Shown: positions 1-11,300 of the stretch, piece by piece
Layout of the letters: each line of letters opens with the position of its first letter
Position numbering within the stretch: the first letter of the stretch is position 1
Source of the DNA: Poa pratensis
Taxonomy: Eukaryota; Streptophyta; Magnoliopsida; Poales; Poaceae
DNA: 64,000 bases
Assembly (NCBI GenBank): GCA_947311845.1
Contig: CAMZMU010000107.1
Location: 16,744,225 to 16,808,224, forward strand
Reading direction: 5' to 3'
Made by a program: the position numbers and the translations under genes
The notes under the pieces: model-generated
The model's input: only the letters and a program-made list of their open reading frames with translations
Databases searched by the model: none
What the model was told of the DNA's origin: nothing

Positions 1-3000
1 CGGCGTCGAGCAGCTTTTGCCGGCGTTTCCCTCCCCCTTTCCTCGCCATTGTTGGCTCGCCGAGCTCCCCTCTGCGAGACCTAACTATTACCCCTCTTCT
101 TTTTGTCCAGAGGCAGCCGTAGACGTCGCTTCCATCCACGACCGAGGAACACGCCGCCGCCGTCGCCATGAACTCCGGCGATGCATGCGGCGCCTGAGGA
201 CCCTGCCGAGCCCGCCGTCGTCTTCTCCCTCGACTCCACCCCCTCCCGCAGCCGTGCGTAGCCCCTAGGTGAGCTCTCCGGCGAGCTCGCCTCCTCTCCC
301 TCTCTCGGCGCGACCATGGCCGCGTCACGCTGGACACGACGCAGGAGAACCGTCGATCTCCGGATCGACGGCCTCGTTTGAATCCGCCCGGCGCGAAGCG
401 TTTTCACGCGCGGGCGCGCGCGCCACGCCATGTTGGGCCGGCCTGCCCCGCCACGGCTCAGATCTGGGCAGCCCACGGCCGGATCTGGCCCAGCACGGCC
501 CGGTTTCGTTTTTTTAGATCCTTTTTCTATTTCTTGTTCCGGTTACATCTGCTTGTTTAGTTTAATTATGTGGTGGTAGATCTGTTAGTGTAATTTAATT
601 GGGGTAAATTTTGTAGTGCTCGGGTGTGTTTGCAAAAGTGAGTTTGCTCAAAAATAATTAGTATATTTTGCATGGCATTAAATCTTGTGAAGTGTATCTT
701 TTCTATTGTTTTATTTTTAGCAGGAGCTAGGAATGTCCTTTTGGAGTGAATCCAATTTCTACAGAAAGCTAAAAGCAATACCTTTCCATAGGATTTAACC
801 TTGCATGCAGGAGGTTCCTAAAACTGGAGTTTTAAATCTTTTAGTTTTGAGACCAGAGGCACTTGTAGGATTTTTAGTTCCAATTTGGTGTTAGCTTTTG
901 ACATGAATCCAATTCCCCTAGCTTGGTATGACTTATAGCAGTACTGAGGTAGAAGGATAGATTTTTAGGAGCATTATTTTAGGATTTGTGGATGTTTCCC
1001 CAAAAACAGCAACACTGCTACTATTAAAAGCCCCATTTTAATTGATTGCCTTTGTTTGTATATGTTTAGGATTGTTTTAGTTGTTTTATCCAGAGGATGT
1101 TTGTGTGTTAAAATGGCTTGGGTATAGTTTTCTGTCCATTAAATCCTCTAAAGAAAAGAAAAGAAATCAAAATGGTTTGAGTGCTACACTTTTCTCTTGG
1201 ATGTGATTTGATGTGGTTTGCTTTGTGAGATGATTGTTAGAAATGTTTAATATGTTAGTATTGTTAGTGCTTGAGTAGAAATAAAATGTAGTTAGTTATA
1301 AAATGCTATTAGTGCCTAAGGAAGTAGAATGAATTAATCATGCTTGTTTGCTTAATTTTGTGTTTAACAAAACAAAGTAAACTTCACTAATAAAATTCTT
1401 CTTAGCTACTGGTTGTTTTAAGTTTATTAGTGATGCTTAGATTTGCATTTTTGAAAGTGGTCCAAAAGGTTGTCTAATTATCACCTTAACCCTATTTGTA
1501 AATAAATAATAAATTGTTTTGTAGTTGCCAAACTTGTTTGTGTGATTTCATATGTTTGCCTTGTTAGTTAAACTTGGTAGTCTTTAAGTTTGAATACTAG
1601 CATGAGTAGTTTTTTAATGTCTGGGTGATATAATTTTATAATAGAAAATAATTAGTAACTTAACTTTTGTCTGAAGTATTTCCTAAACTACGGTAACAGC
1701 CCTGGTCAAGAGACCTAACCATCCTAAGTGGAGTTTTGCTTTAGAGTTTAACTATTAGGGTTGTTGTGTACACCTTCTTTGGGTGTTTGTTGTTTGTCTT
1801 AGCTTTATGGACCTTCTGGTTGTGGTTGTATAACTAAGTGAATCGCTTGCTCTTGTTAGCTAGCTTAGTGTTTTGTGCAATGCTTGTTGTTTTGTTTATT
1901 TACTTTAGATTGTTGTCAACCCGCTTCTTAGAGTGACGGTAGTTCCGTTTATTTTTCCGGTACATTAGGTCCGCAAGAGGAGGAACAGTACTTGAAAACT
2001 GAACAGGTCTACGAAGCAGAACCGGATCAGGGACACTTTGCTAAAGCAAGGCAAGCCACCTCACCATACCCTACTGAAATCCTATTATTTCATTAAAGCA
2101 TGTTTTGTTTTCAAAATAAAATAATGCATGTTTTATTTCTTCTGTGGCACTTTGCCACCCAAAACTATTTTATAAAATATTGTTTGGCCAAAGCTATCTA
2201 CTAGAATATAATAGGTGTTATAAAAATTAAGTCTTCACTTGAGAAGCCTTCTACTGAAGGCGCTATCAAGAAAATAATATTTTCTAGTAGTATATCCTTA
2301 CATCCTTATCTCAAAACTATAGGATGGGAGCCTGGACTTTGGAAAAATGTTTCCCGAGGAAAAACCCGAGTCGCTGGGAGCGATCGGCGAGAAAGTATTT
2401 TACAAAACCCATGTTGCTGGGAGCAAATGGAGGTGTTTATGAAAACCCGAAGTGCTGGGAGCATTCGGAGAGTTTATGAAAACCCGAAGTGCTGGGAGCA
2501 TTCGGAGAGTTTGTGAAAACCCGAGCTGCTGGGAGCAGTCGGAGGTGGAGATGTTTTGAAAAACAAAGTACTGCCCTAGCGGCCGCACTGAACAATTAAC
2601 CCGTACAACCACATTACCTCAAAATGGGCACGGGGCTTAGCGGAAGCTTGTTGGTGTTAGTATTCGAATACTCCTCAATTGGCTAGAAGGGGTTAGAGTC
2701 CCCGGAACCGAATGCTGGATATGGGCATACAAAGTGTGGACTGCGTGTGCCACCGGGAAGCAACGGTGGGTCTCCTGTCATGGCGGTGTGAGACTAGGGG
2801 AAACTGGATCGATACGGCTAGCTCACTCGGTGCCGGGGAGAACAAACCCACTCGAAGAGGATATTCTTATACTAGCACTGACATAGTGGAAGTTAGGATC
2901 GGCCGTCTGATGTGTGCATGCTGTCTCTGTACAGTCCGTGGTTGATCCACGGCAGACCATCCGAATCTTGTGGTGAAAGTGTACCACCTCTGCAGAGTGT

Positions 3001-3854
3001 AAATCTATTCGAATAGCTGAGTCCTCGGTCATGGACGGTTGGAAAGGCCACCGATCTAGGCGTATGGGCGTTTTATGTTTTAAAAAGGAATTTGTTTTTC
3101 GGCAAAGGAGAAAGGAGACATCAAGGAGGTACCTGGGAGGTACGGAATTTGGGAGAAGATGGTTGGTCTCGGGGAGTCAACCAGTCGGAACCCGGAAAGG
3201 AAAAAGGGGCATCCCTATCCCAGTGTTTTGAAAAAGTTTTACAAAAGTGTTTTCAAACGTGGAAATGGTTTCTGCCATTTCTAAAAGAAGGAGAATTATA
3301 TCTCCAAATGCCTTTTTCAACAAAGATATAGAGATGTTGTATTCTCTATGTCTAAAAGCATCGTTTGCGAAAATTAAGCCATATAGTCATATATAGCAGC
3401 TATCCCAGTTTTCGAAAACGCTTTTATTGCATTACCATGAAAACTTAAGCCTGGTGGTGGTCTTGCGAGTACGTAATTGTACTCATGGCTGTGTCCCTGG
3501 ATATTCCAATGTCCAAATTACAACGAGGAGATGTACGGCGAGGAGGAGAAGTACGCCGACGACTACGCCAACTGAGTGTCACCGGTCAACTGCTCTGTGG
3601 AATGCGTCCGGTTGTGACGAGGGCCGACGCTAGCCGAAAGCTTCCGCTATATCGTAGTTAATTCCGTCCTGCGTGACGATGGTTGCAGACTTGGTCGTGT
3701 GACCACCTTTTATGTAAGTCTTGTACCAATCGAGTTGGATGATGTAACTCTGTATACCATGTTGGTTATGTGATCGCGATGCACTGATCATTGGGATCGT
3801 GATCTGTTTACATAACGTGGGCACCTCGGACTGGAAATCTGAGGGGTCCTTACA
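1..3854 (+). mobile_element. Right part of a very long Gypsy-type LTR, non-coding
   Basis: No gene is supported here. The segment opens with a GC-rich stretch (about 1-500), continues as a long AT-rich stretch and ends in a GC-balanced tail. The same order, with similar phrases in the tail, occurs in the LTR at 59050-62953, which is followed by a primer-binding site. I therefore read this as the LTR of a related Gypsy family whose left end lies outside the window. It ends in ACA at 3854, and the next five bases (AGCGC, 3855-3859) resume a Copia LTR whose other copy continues uninterrupted at 7860. This suggests insertion into that LTR. Short ORFs in the GC-rich start are composition artefacts. 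Family and strand are inferences. Confidence 0.6.
2373..2536 (+). repeat. Short tandem repeat with GCTGGGAGC cores
   Basis: Five copies of the core GCTGGGAGC start at 2373, 2416, 2454, 2491 and 2528, spaced 37-43 bp. Each lies in a diverged unit that reads roughly AAAACCCGA, core, then a CGGAG-containing tail. The two central units are almost identical. The array lies inside the Gypsy-type LTR and has no coding potential. Confidence 0.8.
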
Positions 3855-3983
3855 AGCGCCCATAGTCAGGCCCCGCAGATGTAGCCGAGTTCGTCGAACT
3901 GCGTTAACAAATCTCGGTGTCGTCGTTTTGCTGTGATTGCTTGTTCCTTGGTAGATCGACTAAGCGCCTACAATTATAACAAG

Positions 3984-3995
3984 TGGTATCAGAGC
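3984..3995 (+). other. Primer-binding site of the Copia relic (initiator Met tRNA type)
   Basis: TGGTATCAGAGC lies two bases after the LTR end at 3981. This is the usual plant PBS complementary to initiator methionine tRNA, and it fixes the LTR border and the element orientation. Confidence 0.9.
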
Positions 3996-4664
3996 GTCAG
4001 GTTGGAGGCTGCAGTCCATTAATCTAGAGGATGGAAGCGGAATATTCGTCGGATCAAAGTATCGATCATGGCGTGTGGATTATTCCATGGTGGCGATCGG
4101 ACACAGCAGGCTGCATGTACGAGAGACTCTCGGCGAGAAGAGATCGTAGTTCGCGAGCGTGCACACGGCCAGGCTGGATACGTCGGGTGGGCCGGCAGGT
4201 GCAGCGAAGCAGGCCACGCCAGGCAGGTGTACGCACGTACGAGGCATACGTGTGCGTCAAGGCGATCGAGTCGGTTTCGAGTCGTACAGCAATAGGAGAG
4301 ATTTGTTTGGAAAGAAAAAGGGGACCGAGTCCCAGGTGGAGACGTACGAGGCGTGGTCTTCATGGGTTCGTGTCGGAGGCCGAGTCCTGCGCGTGTTTAA
4401 AAGCAGTAGGCAGGGCAGGGCCAAGGAGCGAGCCGACAAACCAAATCAGCGAAAAGAAATCCATCGAGGGATACAGGCGGCGCGCGCCGCTGTGATCCAT
4501 CGGAAGTAGCAGGCATATCGATATCAAGGCAGCAGCTAGCATCGGGAGTTGAGCCAAGAGGAGCAGCAGTACGTGAGGCATAGGCAAAGGAGTTCCTATT
4601 GCTACGTGCACACGGGAGACAGCAGCTCGATTATTTTTCACAGGTCAGCCGTATAGGAGAAATC

Positions 4665-5936
4665 ATGGCGCCGTCGGGTACCAGGTTTGAAGTGCAAAAG
4701 TTCGACGGAACTGGAAACTTCGCGTTATGGCAGACGAGGGTGAAGGATTTGTTGGCACAACAGGGATGCTTGAAGGCGTTGCGGGATAGCAAGCCAGCTA
4801 AGATGGATGATGATGACTGGGAGGAGTTGCAGATTCAAGCAGCCGGAACAATACAGTTGTGTCTGTCGGACCAGGTCATGTATCATGTGATGGATGAGAA
4901 TTCGCCGAAAATGGTTTGGGAGAACTTGGAGAGTCAGTTTATGTCCAAGACTGCGACGACCAAGATGTATTTGAAGCAAAAGTTATACAAGCTGTCAATG
5001 CAGGAGGGGTCGGAATTTCTGGAGCACATGAATGCCTTTAATCAGGTTGTTACGGATCTAGCACGTCTGAGTGTGAAGATTGACGACGAGGATAGGGCGA
5101 TTCTTCTTTTATGTTCGTTGCCATCGTCCTATGAGCATTTGATCACTACGTTGACATACGGCAAGTAGACTATCAAGCTTGAGGATGTCACTGCGGCGTT
5201 ATTGTCCTATGATATGAGGAAGAAGAACACCGCAGAGGAAGTCGCTCATGGGGAAGGTTTTCTGGTCAATGGTGTGCAAGGCAAGAAAGGATACGAGGCA
5301 GGGAAGAACAAGAAAAAGAAGGTGCAGTGCCACAAGTGCAAGCAGTGGGGACATATTAAGAAGGACTGTCCAGATCTCAAGAGTAGTGGGTCAAGTGCTA
5401 ATGTAACCACTCATGGTGATGGCTCGGACGACAGTGGTGATGCCCTCTTAGTGTCAGATAGACGGTCAACCAAAGGTGAAGCGTGGATGTTGGATTCAGC
5501 TAGCTCTTTTCATGCGACACCCAATAGGGAGTGGTTCTCTTCGTATAAGTCTGGTGAGCTTGAGACAGCCTATGTGGGCGATGACACGGGTCACCGTGTT
5601 GCTGGAGTAGGCGACATCAAAATCAAGATGTTCGACGGAGTAGAGCGGGTGCTTCGGGGAGTCAGGCATGTGCCAGGGCTAAGGAGGAATCTAATTTCGC
5701 TTGGCGTTCTCCATGATGGTGGTATGATATTCCGTCGTGATCGGGATAAGAAGACCATGAGGATCATGGAGGATGAGGTGACCGTGATGATGGGAGAGAG
5801 GACGGCGTCGCATCTTTACAAGTTGCGAGGGAGCACTATTGCAGGTGGAGCCATGGTGAGTGGAGTTGCGGGAGTAGCAGCTGTGTTCCACGGAGGCGGC
5901 GGGTCTGTGGCAGACTCGTCGGGTAGCTCTCGGTAA
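4665..5936 (+). pseudogene. Copia gag-protease with an internal stop
   Basis: The reading frame starts at MAPSGTRFEVQKFDG, typical of Copia Gag. It carries a UBN2-type capsid region (about residues 10-160), a lysine-rich stretch, a CCHC zinc knuckle (CHKCKQWGHIKKDC, nt 5328-5369) and a retroviral-type aspartic protease start (LDSASSFHAT, with the variant DSA in the active-site position). One in-frame TAG at 5166-5168 splits Gag. The same frame is open on both sides of it, so this looks like a single nonsense change. The frame ends in TAA at 5934-5936, before any integrase. Host function is not expected. Confidence 0.9.
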
Positions 5937-5987
5937 GCTACGAAGAAGACAACTGATGTCTACGTGTGCTTCTATTCTTGTAGACAG

Positions 5988-7544
5988 TGTTGGGGCCTCC
6001 AAGAGCAGAGGTTTGTAGAACAGCAGCAAGTTTCCCTTAAGTGAATCACCCAAGGTTTATCGAACTCAGGGAGGTAGAGGTCAAAGATATCACTCTCAAG
6101 CAACCCTGCAATTAAGATACAAGAAGTCTCTTGTGTCCCCAACACACCCAATACACTTGTTAGATGTATAGGTGCACTAGTTCGGCGAAGAGATAGTGAA
6201 ATACAAGTGATATGGATGATTGCAAGTAGTAATTGCAATCTGAAATAAAGATGGCAGCAAGCAAACATGTAGCAGAACTTGTTGTAAACGGTGTTTTAAT
6301 GCTTAGAAACAAGGCATAGGGATCATACTTTCACTAGTGGACACTCTCAACAATGATCTCATAATTGAATAAATAAAAGCTACTCTTAAACACTCTCTTG
6401 TTGGATAACAAACACCATTCATTGTGTAGGGCTGCAAAAGCACACCTCAAGCCGGAGTAAACAAGCGCCACAACGTCATAAAGGAGTCACACACGGTGCA
6501 CACACTGTCACCTTTACACCGTGGAGAGTACCGGAGTTCGTATTAAAGTAACCTCTAGAGTGCATAATAGATAAAGAGTAACATCTACATATTCAACTAG
6601 ATTAGCACAACTGAACACAAGTAAATACTACTCGGGATTATTCTCCTTCTTGATGAAGCAAGAGTAATATGCGTAGGGCTGCAAAAGCACACCTCAAAGT
6701 CTGAGTAAACAAACACCACAATTCCCAAGAATAAGCCATGAGACATGTATAAATTATTCATAGAGTCACACAAGTACCCACACTGTCACCTTGATACCGT
6801 GTTGTCACAATGACTCCAGAAACTAGACAAAATCAGTTGAGTAGCATAAACATTATTAATGTATTCAGCGATACTAGCAATACACATGATCACATAAAGA
6901 TCACACCATGGAGAGAGAGATGAACCACATAGCTACCGGTAGAGCCTCAGCCTCGGGGTAGAACTACTCCCTCCTCATCATGGGAGTCAGCAGCGGCGAT
7001 GAAGATGGCGGTGGAGTCGATGGAGATGACTGCGGGGGCAATTCCCTGTCCCGGCGGCGTGCCGGAACAGAGATTCTGTCCCCCGAAACTTGTCGTCGAT
7101 GGCGGCGGCGCTGCGGAATTCTTCGTGGAAATTGGCTTATTGTTTTAGGGTTTTCACGTCTCGGGGAATAAATAGGCGAAGGGGCGATGTCGGCGGACCC
7201 CCGAGGGGCCCAAACCATAGGCTGGCGCGGCAGGAGGTGGGGCCGCGCCGCCAGGTGGTTTGGCCGCCTCCTGGCTCCTCTTCGTCTCTCCTTCGGACTT
7301 CGTGTACGTGTTGGAAAAATAGGGACGTGGCCTTTTGTTTCGTGCAATTCCGAGAATATTCGCAGAAGTACTTTTTCTGGAACCAAAAACAGCAGAAAAC
7401 AGGGAACTGGCATTGTGTCATCTTGTTAATAGGTTAGTCCCAGAAAATGCATAAAAATGATATGAAGTGTATACAAAACATGTAGCAAATGGTATAATAT
7501 AAGCATGGAACAATATAAATTATGGATACGTTGGAGACGTATCA
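5988..7544 (-). mobile_element. Solo LTR of a Gypsy-like family
   Basis: Read on the minus strand it runs from TGATACGTCTCC to GGCCCCAACA, with TG...CA ends. Its layout matches the LTRs at 52252-53846 and 57347-58942: a GATACGTCT start, a TATTTATTCCCC TATA-like region near a GC-rich stretch, and a GGGAAACTTGCTGCTG end. It is therefore a related but different family. There is only one copy and no internal region, so it is a solo LTR. Flanking five-mers (gacag and acaac) do not match, so the target-site duplication is decayed or the site was rearranged. ORFs inside it are shadows. Confidence 0.75.
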
Positions 7545-7622
7545 ACAACCCAAGTCCGGAGTACATGGAAGTTTGACGCTTGGACAAACTCAAGGTGGTG
7601 GAGAATATTCGCCAAGGTGAAG

Positions 7623-7986
7623 TGTTGTTTTTGTGTCGAATATTGTGTACGAGTAGGGTTACATGGACTTGGTGTTGTAATAGGTGTGGACAGGGTACGG
7701 TAGTGTCAGAGTCGAACACGTGTGTCCTAGGGCCTCTCATATAATGAGGAGGCACCACATGTTGTAACCCATGGCGACGTGATAGCAGCAGACGCGCAAG
7801 GGGAGCCGGCGGCTTGTGCCGGCGACCAAGGCGGCCGGTGCAGCGGTATCGTGGGGAGGAGCGCTCATAGTCAAACCTCGCAGATGTAGGCGAGTTCGCC
7901 GAACTGCGTTAACAAATCTCGGTGTCGTCGTTTTGCTGTGATTGCTTGTTCCTTGGTAGATCGACTAAGCGCCTACAATTATAACA
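7623..7986 (+). repeat. 3' LTR of the Copia relic
   Basis: The start is placed at TGTTG, just after a polypurine-like tract (CCAAGGTGAAG). The end is TTATAACA at 7986. The last 127 bp match 3855-3981. Only that part of the 5' LTR is in the window, so the start rests on the polypurine tract alone. Confidence 0.7.
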
Positions 7987-8395
7987 GCTAGGAGTAACGG
8001 GCCTGGCCCATGTCGACACGGAGGGGTGTGCGGGAGGGATTAGTTGACGACCTGGTAGTCAACTAGGATTCGCCCACCGCAGCGCCCACTGAGCTAAGCA
8101 GCCCAGTAAATGCCAGCTTGTTTCGAGCCCACTTCGTAAATACAGGCCGACGCCTCGAGGTCGGTCACGGGGCTCCCAGCACTACAGTCCCGATCTATAT
8201 TGGTGCCTCCGCTTCCCCCGTTTCGCGAATCGTCCGTCTCCATTCTCCAATTCCACTCGGCCTCCTCCCCCCCCCGCTTCCGCCACCGCCACCACCCGCG
8301 GGCTCCCCGCAAAACCCTAGCACCTCCCGGAGGCCACCCCCAAATCTCGGCGTGCCTAGGGCTCCGCTCGCCCCACCCCGCCGCGCGCGGCGGCG
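7987..8395 (+). promoter_or_regulatory. Proximal promoter and 5' UTR of NUA
   Basis: This 409-bp stretch separates the Copia 3' LTR from the NUA start codon. It includes a pyrimidine-rich tract rich in CCT and CCGCC (about 8250-8310), usual for a grass 5' UTR. No clear TATA box was seen. Any more distal control elements must lie within or beyond the transposon block on the left. Confidence 0.5.
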
Positions 8396-11300
8396 ATGCC
8401 GCTCTTCATGTCCGACGAGGAGCTCCGGCTCCTCGGCGGGGACGCGTCCGCGGTCGCCGAGCGGGCCGACGCCGCCATCCGCGAGCTCCGGAACCAGGTC
8501 GACACCGTGCGCGCCGAGGCCGACGCGGCGTCCATCGCGGCTGAGCAGACCTGCGCCCTCCTCGAGCAGCGCTTCACCGCCCTCTCCGCGGAGGTCGACC
8601 GCCACCAGGCCGAGGCGGCCGAGCTCGCCGCCGGCTCCGAGCGCCGCGCCGCCGACCTCGCCTCCTCCCAGGCCGAGATACACCACCTCCGCATCCAAGC
8701 AGTACGAACCCTAGATTTTTTTTTCCGTCGACTGATCGGTCTTTTGTTATTAAGCTTCCTGCACTGACCACTTTGGTGCTGATTATGGAACAGATTGCGA
8801 AGGATGGCGAGGTTGAGCGTCTCAAAGTGGAAATCTCGGAGCTGCACAAGTCCAAGTGCCAGTCCCTGGAGTTGATCCAGCAGAGGGACACCGAGATAAT
8901 GGAGAAGGATGGCGTCATCCAGAGCTACCACGATAAGATTGTAAGCTCCCCTAACGCCCTCACACTTCTAGTAGTAATATGCAGCAACATGAAAACTGGT
9001 TGTAGAGCGAGTTGTGTGTACACGATCACCTGAACAACTTGTTGCTTGGTGCAATCCTATAGTGGTGTTCAGAACTATTTATTAGCACCACACATTGGTA
9101 TTACTGGTTGCTGAGGGTTTATTTGTCGAATTTAACTATTTGTTAGTTACTTTTCCTTGTTACTCCTGTTAGCTGGAAGAGCGTTTGCTAGTTTGAACTC
9201 TTTTAGATTTCTAGTCATATCACCTTAGGCCTGAGAAATTTCCCACCAACCGATCATGATATATGTTGTTTTATCTAGATTTAATTTTGACTTGATTTGC
9301 TTGTACTTATACATTTCTATCTCTTGGGTATGTTTGGTTGGGGCCCAACAGATGGTGTACCCTTTTTTATTCATGACCATAGTGGGTTTTTGTTTGGATC
9401 ATTGCCAATATTTTGGCATTCCGATGCCTATTTGCCCACTATAGCTTATTTTTATTGCCAACAGCCAACTCATCGGCAAGCAAAGCGTTGCCCAAATTTT
9501 GGCTAGCCAAGTAAATTGTAGGGCAAACTCTGGCTTAGTAGAAACTTAAACTACCCTACATTATTTTATGTCGTTGCTAGTTTTGTAAGACAAGTTTGTA
9601 GTACTCATCTAATACTTCTTAGGAAGTTTCTCTTATACTGTAATGGCTACTCTTCTTAGAGTAGATTTTAATAAATCGATTTTTTTTTTATCTTATTGGT
9701 TTGTGTTTTCTAGTTGTTGCTGATATAATGCCTCCATAGTAAAAGGGAAATACTCCCTCCGTTCCAAAAAGGATGACTTCCATTTGTCTACATGCAGACG
9801 TATCTAGACATGTTACATGTATAGATACGTTCACATGCACACAAATGGAAGTCATCCTTTTTAGAACGGAGGGAGTAGTATATAATGCAATCATCATGGC
9901 ATGTACATTTAACATTGTTTCAAATAAACAGACTAATAAGATTATTGTTTCCAGTATTTGGATCTCATAACTCCATGTGATTTTCTGTTCAACATCTCAT
10001 CTACCTTTTTGTCTGTTAATCTGGACTGCAGCTATTCAAGAGCTGTCATATTCAGGAGTCCTACTCTTTTTCTTGAATAATTAATCTGTAGTTTATCCAT
10101 TGGACAATTTTGACTATAGCTGTTTATTTATCTATGTAAATACCATACCTAATTCTAAATGTAGAGATTTGCTGATCTTCTATGTGCCAGTATGTGTTGT
10201 GTTTTTTTTCTAAGCTATGTGGTTCTGCCTTTAACCTTACTTTTATGGAGTATTATTTTTGTACCTATGGGAAGGATTATTTTCCAATGCACTATAGTAG
10301 TTGCCTTTAAATAAACAAATGAGATTTTTGTGCCCCTCTATCGCTGGAAGGCGTTACTGTTTTCTATTGTGTCTCACAAACTAACGGGATGTGCTGATTT
10401 ATCCTCTTTTCAGCTAAATCAGGCCGACTCTTCTGCTAGTAAAGAGGCTAGGATACAAGAGGTTGAAGCTAAGTTAACTCACTGTCAGGCTACGTGTAAT
10501 CGCATTGAACAGGTATGCATGAATAAAGGTTTAGGTAATGTTGAAAAGTTTACATGCAAGTTTTTTCATAACGTTCTACCAAGCCCGATTTCCAGTTTCT
10601 GTAATCTCTTGTATAACGTCACCCACATTTTTCTCATTGGTTTGCAATGTTATCCTAATCCTTAAGCCATGTCGACGTTCCTATGGAACATTGTTGTTAC
10701 TTACTTAGTTTTTGTTCGCTTATCAGGAGAAGGAGCTTCTTGAAAAGCATAATCTCTGGCTTGATGAGGAACTGAAAGCAAAAGTTAAGAATTTAGCTGA
10801 TTTAAGGAAAGCAAATATGGATGAGGAGTCCAGGATGTCGGCAAAGATTGCAGAGGTTAGTTTCTTTAATTAGTTCTTGACATGACAAAGATGGGAAAGA
10901 AAAGTATCAACCTGAATTTTGGGTTTCAGCTTGAAAGAGAGATTTCTGAATCTACAAGTTCCTTGAGGAGAAGTAAAGAAAGGGTTTCTGAACTAGAGCA
11001 AAGAGTATCCTATATGGAGAAGGTAAAATTCCTGACCGATGATTGCGCTATTTCTCATTTTCTCTCATCAGCTAACTTTTGCTATTTCATTTTTTGATGA
11101 ATGAAGGAGTTGTTCTCTGCAAAGGATGCTTCAGCTGCTAATGAACAGCGCCTTGGCGCCGAGCTGTCAACTGTATGCCCCCTTCTTCCACTCCATTTTG
11201 TCTTTTGTCTCATTTTGTTACCTGTTTAATACGATTTTGTATTACAATAACATAAAGGTAGGCATTCTATTAACTGCTCTGAGTGTTTCAAGCATTTGAA

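Larger units (their letters stand above)
3855..7986 (+). mobile_element. Copia LTR retrotransposon relic
   Basis: The last 127 bp of a Copia LTR (3855-3981) recur at 7860-7986. Both copies end in TTATAACA. The left copy is followed by a primer-binding site, an untranslated leader (about 3996-4664) and a gag-protease region. Integrase, reverse transcriptase and RNase H are missing. In their place is a solo LTR of another family (5988-7544), then a short 3' internal remnant with a polypurine-like tract before 7623. The element is non-autonomous or deleted. Its left LTR is split by the Gypsy-type LTR ending at 3854. Confidence 0.85.

Noticed and set aside
17..560. Overlapping GC-rich ORFs on both strands
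   Set aside because: They are low-complexity Pro/Arg/Ser-rich readings in several frames with no family motif. They lie in an LTR-like segment.
4019..4641. Several ORFs between the Copia primer-binding site and gag
   Set aside because: They overlap on both strands in the untranslated leader and show no retroelement domain. Gag starts clearly at 4665.
6964..7437. ORFs of up to 149 residues on both strands
   Set aside because: They are inside a solo LTR and also appear in the same place in the other LTR copies, so they follow the LTR sequence and are not genes.
8118..8931. Long ORFs overlapping NUA exon 1 in other frames
   Set aside because: These are shadows of the GC-rich first exon; only the frame from 8396 matches NUA.
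9330..9545. Possible Tourist-like MITE beginning TATGTTTGGTTGGGGCCC in NUA intron 2
   Set aside because: I could not find a convincing inverted end or a TTA/TAA duplication.
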